DNA of 64,000 bases from Pseudomonas sp. GGS8 (GTDB taxonomy: Bacteria; Pseudomonadota; Gammaproteobacteria; Pseudomonadales; Pseudomonadaceae). Of this stretch, positions 63,956 through 64,000 are shown in pieces. The position numbers and the translations under genes are program-made. The notes under the pieces are model-generated. The model ran no database searches. It had not been told where the DNA came from and saw only the letters and a list, made by a program, of their open reading frames with translations. The stretch lies in the NCBI RefSeq assembly GCF_024168645.1, contig NZ_JALJWF010000001.1, positions 5,025,501 through 5,089,500 on the forward strand, written 5' to 3'. Position 1 is the first letter of the stretch; every line of letters starts with the position of its first letter.

Positions 63956-64000
63956 CTACCCGTCGCCACAGCACTTTCTGGAAACACCCATGCCCAACAT

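Noticed and set aside
63990..64000. Possible plus-strand start codon (ATG CCC AAC) at the right edge
   Set aside because: Only 11 bases remain, so neither coding potential nor product can be judged.

Overview
The window looks like chromosomal DNA of a fluorescent pseudomonad (Pseudomonas fluorescens group). Support comes from the high GC content, the ptxS/kguEKTD 2-ketogluconate locus with intact PtxS palindromes, an MvaT/MvaU-type H-NS analogue, AruH, DUF6124 and DUF4946 proteins, and many REPIN-type inverted repeats. All names come from reading motifs and recalling families; no database search was possible.

Layout. 1-7.6 kb: a truncated Old Yellow Enzyme, a three-gene periplasmic-type molybdenum hydroxylase operon (cytochrome c, 2Fe-2S subunit, molybdopterin subunit) running left, and a divergent MFS transporter plus LysR regulator. 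7.6-14 kb: small hypothetical genes, DNA topoisomerase IB, and modABC molybdate uptake behind a clear ModE-type Mo-box, then a nitronate monooxygenase. 14-18.2 kb: an acrylyl-CoA-reductase-like MDR enzyme, a GyrI-like protein, and an alkylation-repair group (2OG-Fe(II) oxygenase, alkB, ada) on the minus strand. 18.2-20.4 kb: small proteins and lipoproteins. 20.5-29.3 kb: galU, gor, a KfrA-like coiled-coil DNA-binding protein divergent from a solitary tyrosine recombinase, ahpC/ahpF, gloA, a DUF4946 protein and an mvaU-like gene. 29.5-38.7 kb: a CSS-EAL phosphodiesterase, LysR/EamA pairs, hpd, rarD, an aldo/keto reductase, a VOC protein and a DUF6124 gene behind a remarkable structured leader. 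38.9-46 kb: glycerate/diacid uptake and use (MFS, cdaR, glycerate kinase), a chemoreceptor and aruH. 46.2-51.5 kb: kguD-kguT-kguK-kguE and ptxS. 51.7-58.1 kb: an accessory cluster of unfamiliar beta-rich proteins with an autotransporter. 58.2-64 kb: a broken AraC gene, a DUF1345 membrane protein and an RND efflux pair.

How the genes work together. The molybdenum hydroxylase probably depends on molybdate from modABC. AhpC/AhpF, Gor and GloA form a redox and detoxification neighbourhood, and Ada, AlkB and the second oxygenase form an alkylation-response unit. The kgu genes import, phosphorylate and reduce 2-ketogluconate under PtxS. The most novel items are: the DUF6124 leader, in which one middle segment can pair with either an upstream segment or a downstream segment that includes the ribosome binding site; the beta-rich protein cluster bracketed by two near-identical palindromes; the KguK C-terminus translated from a REPIN; and an Ada that lacks three of its four zinc cysteines.
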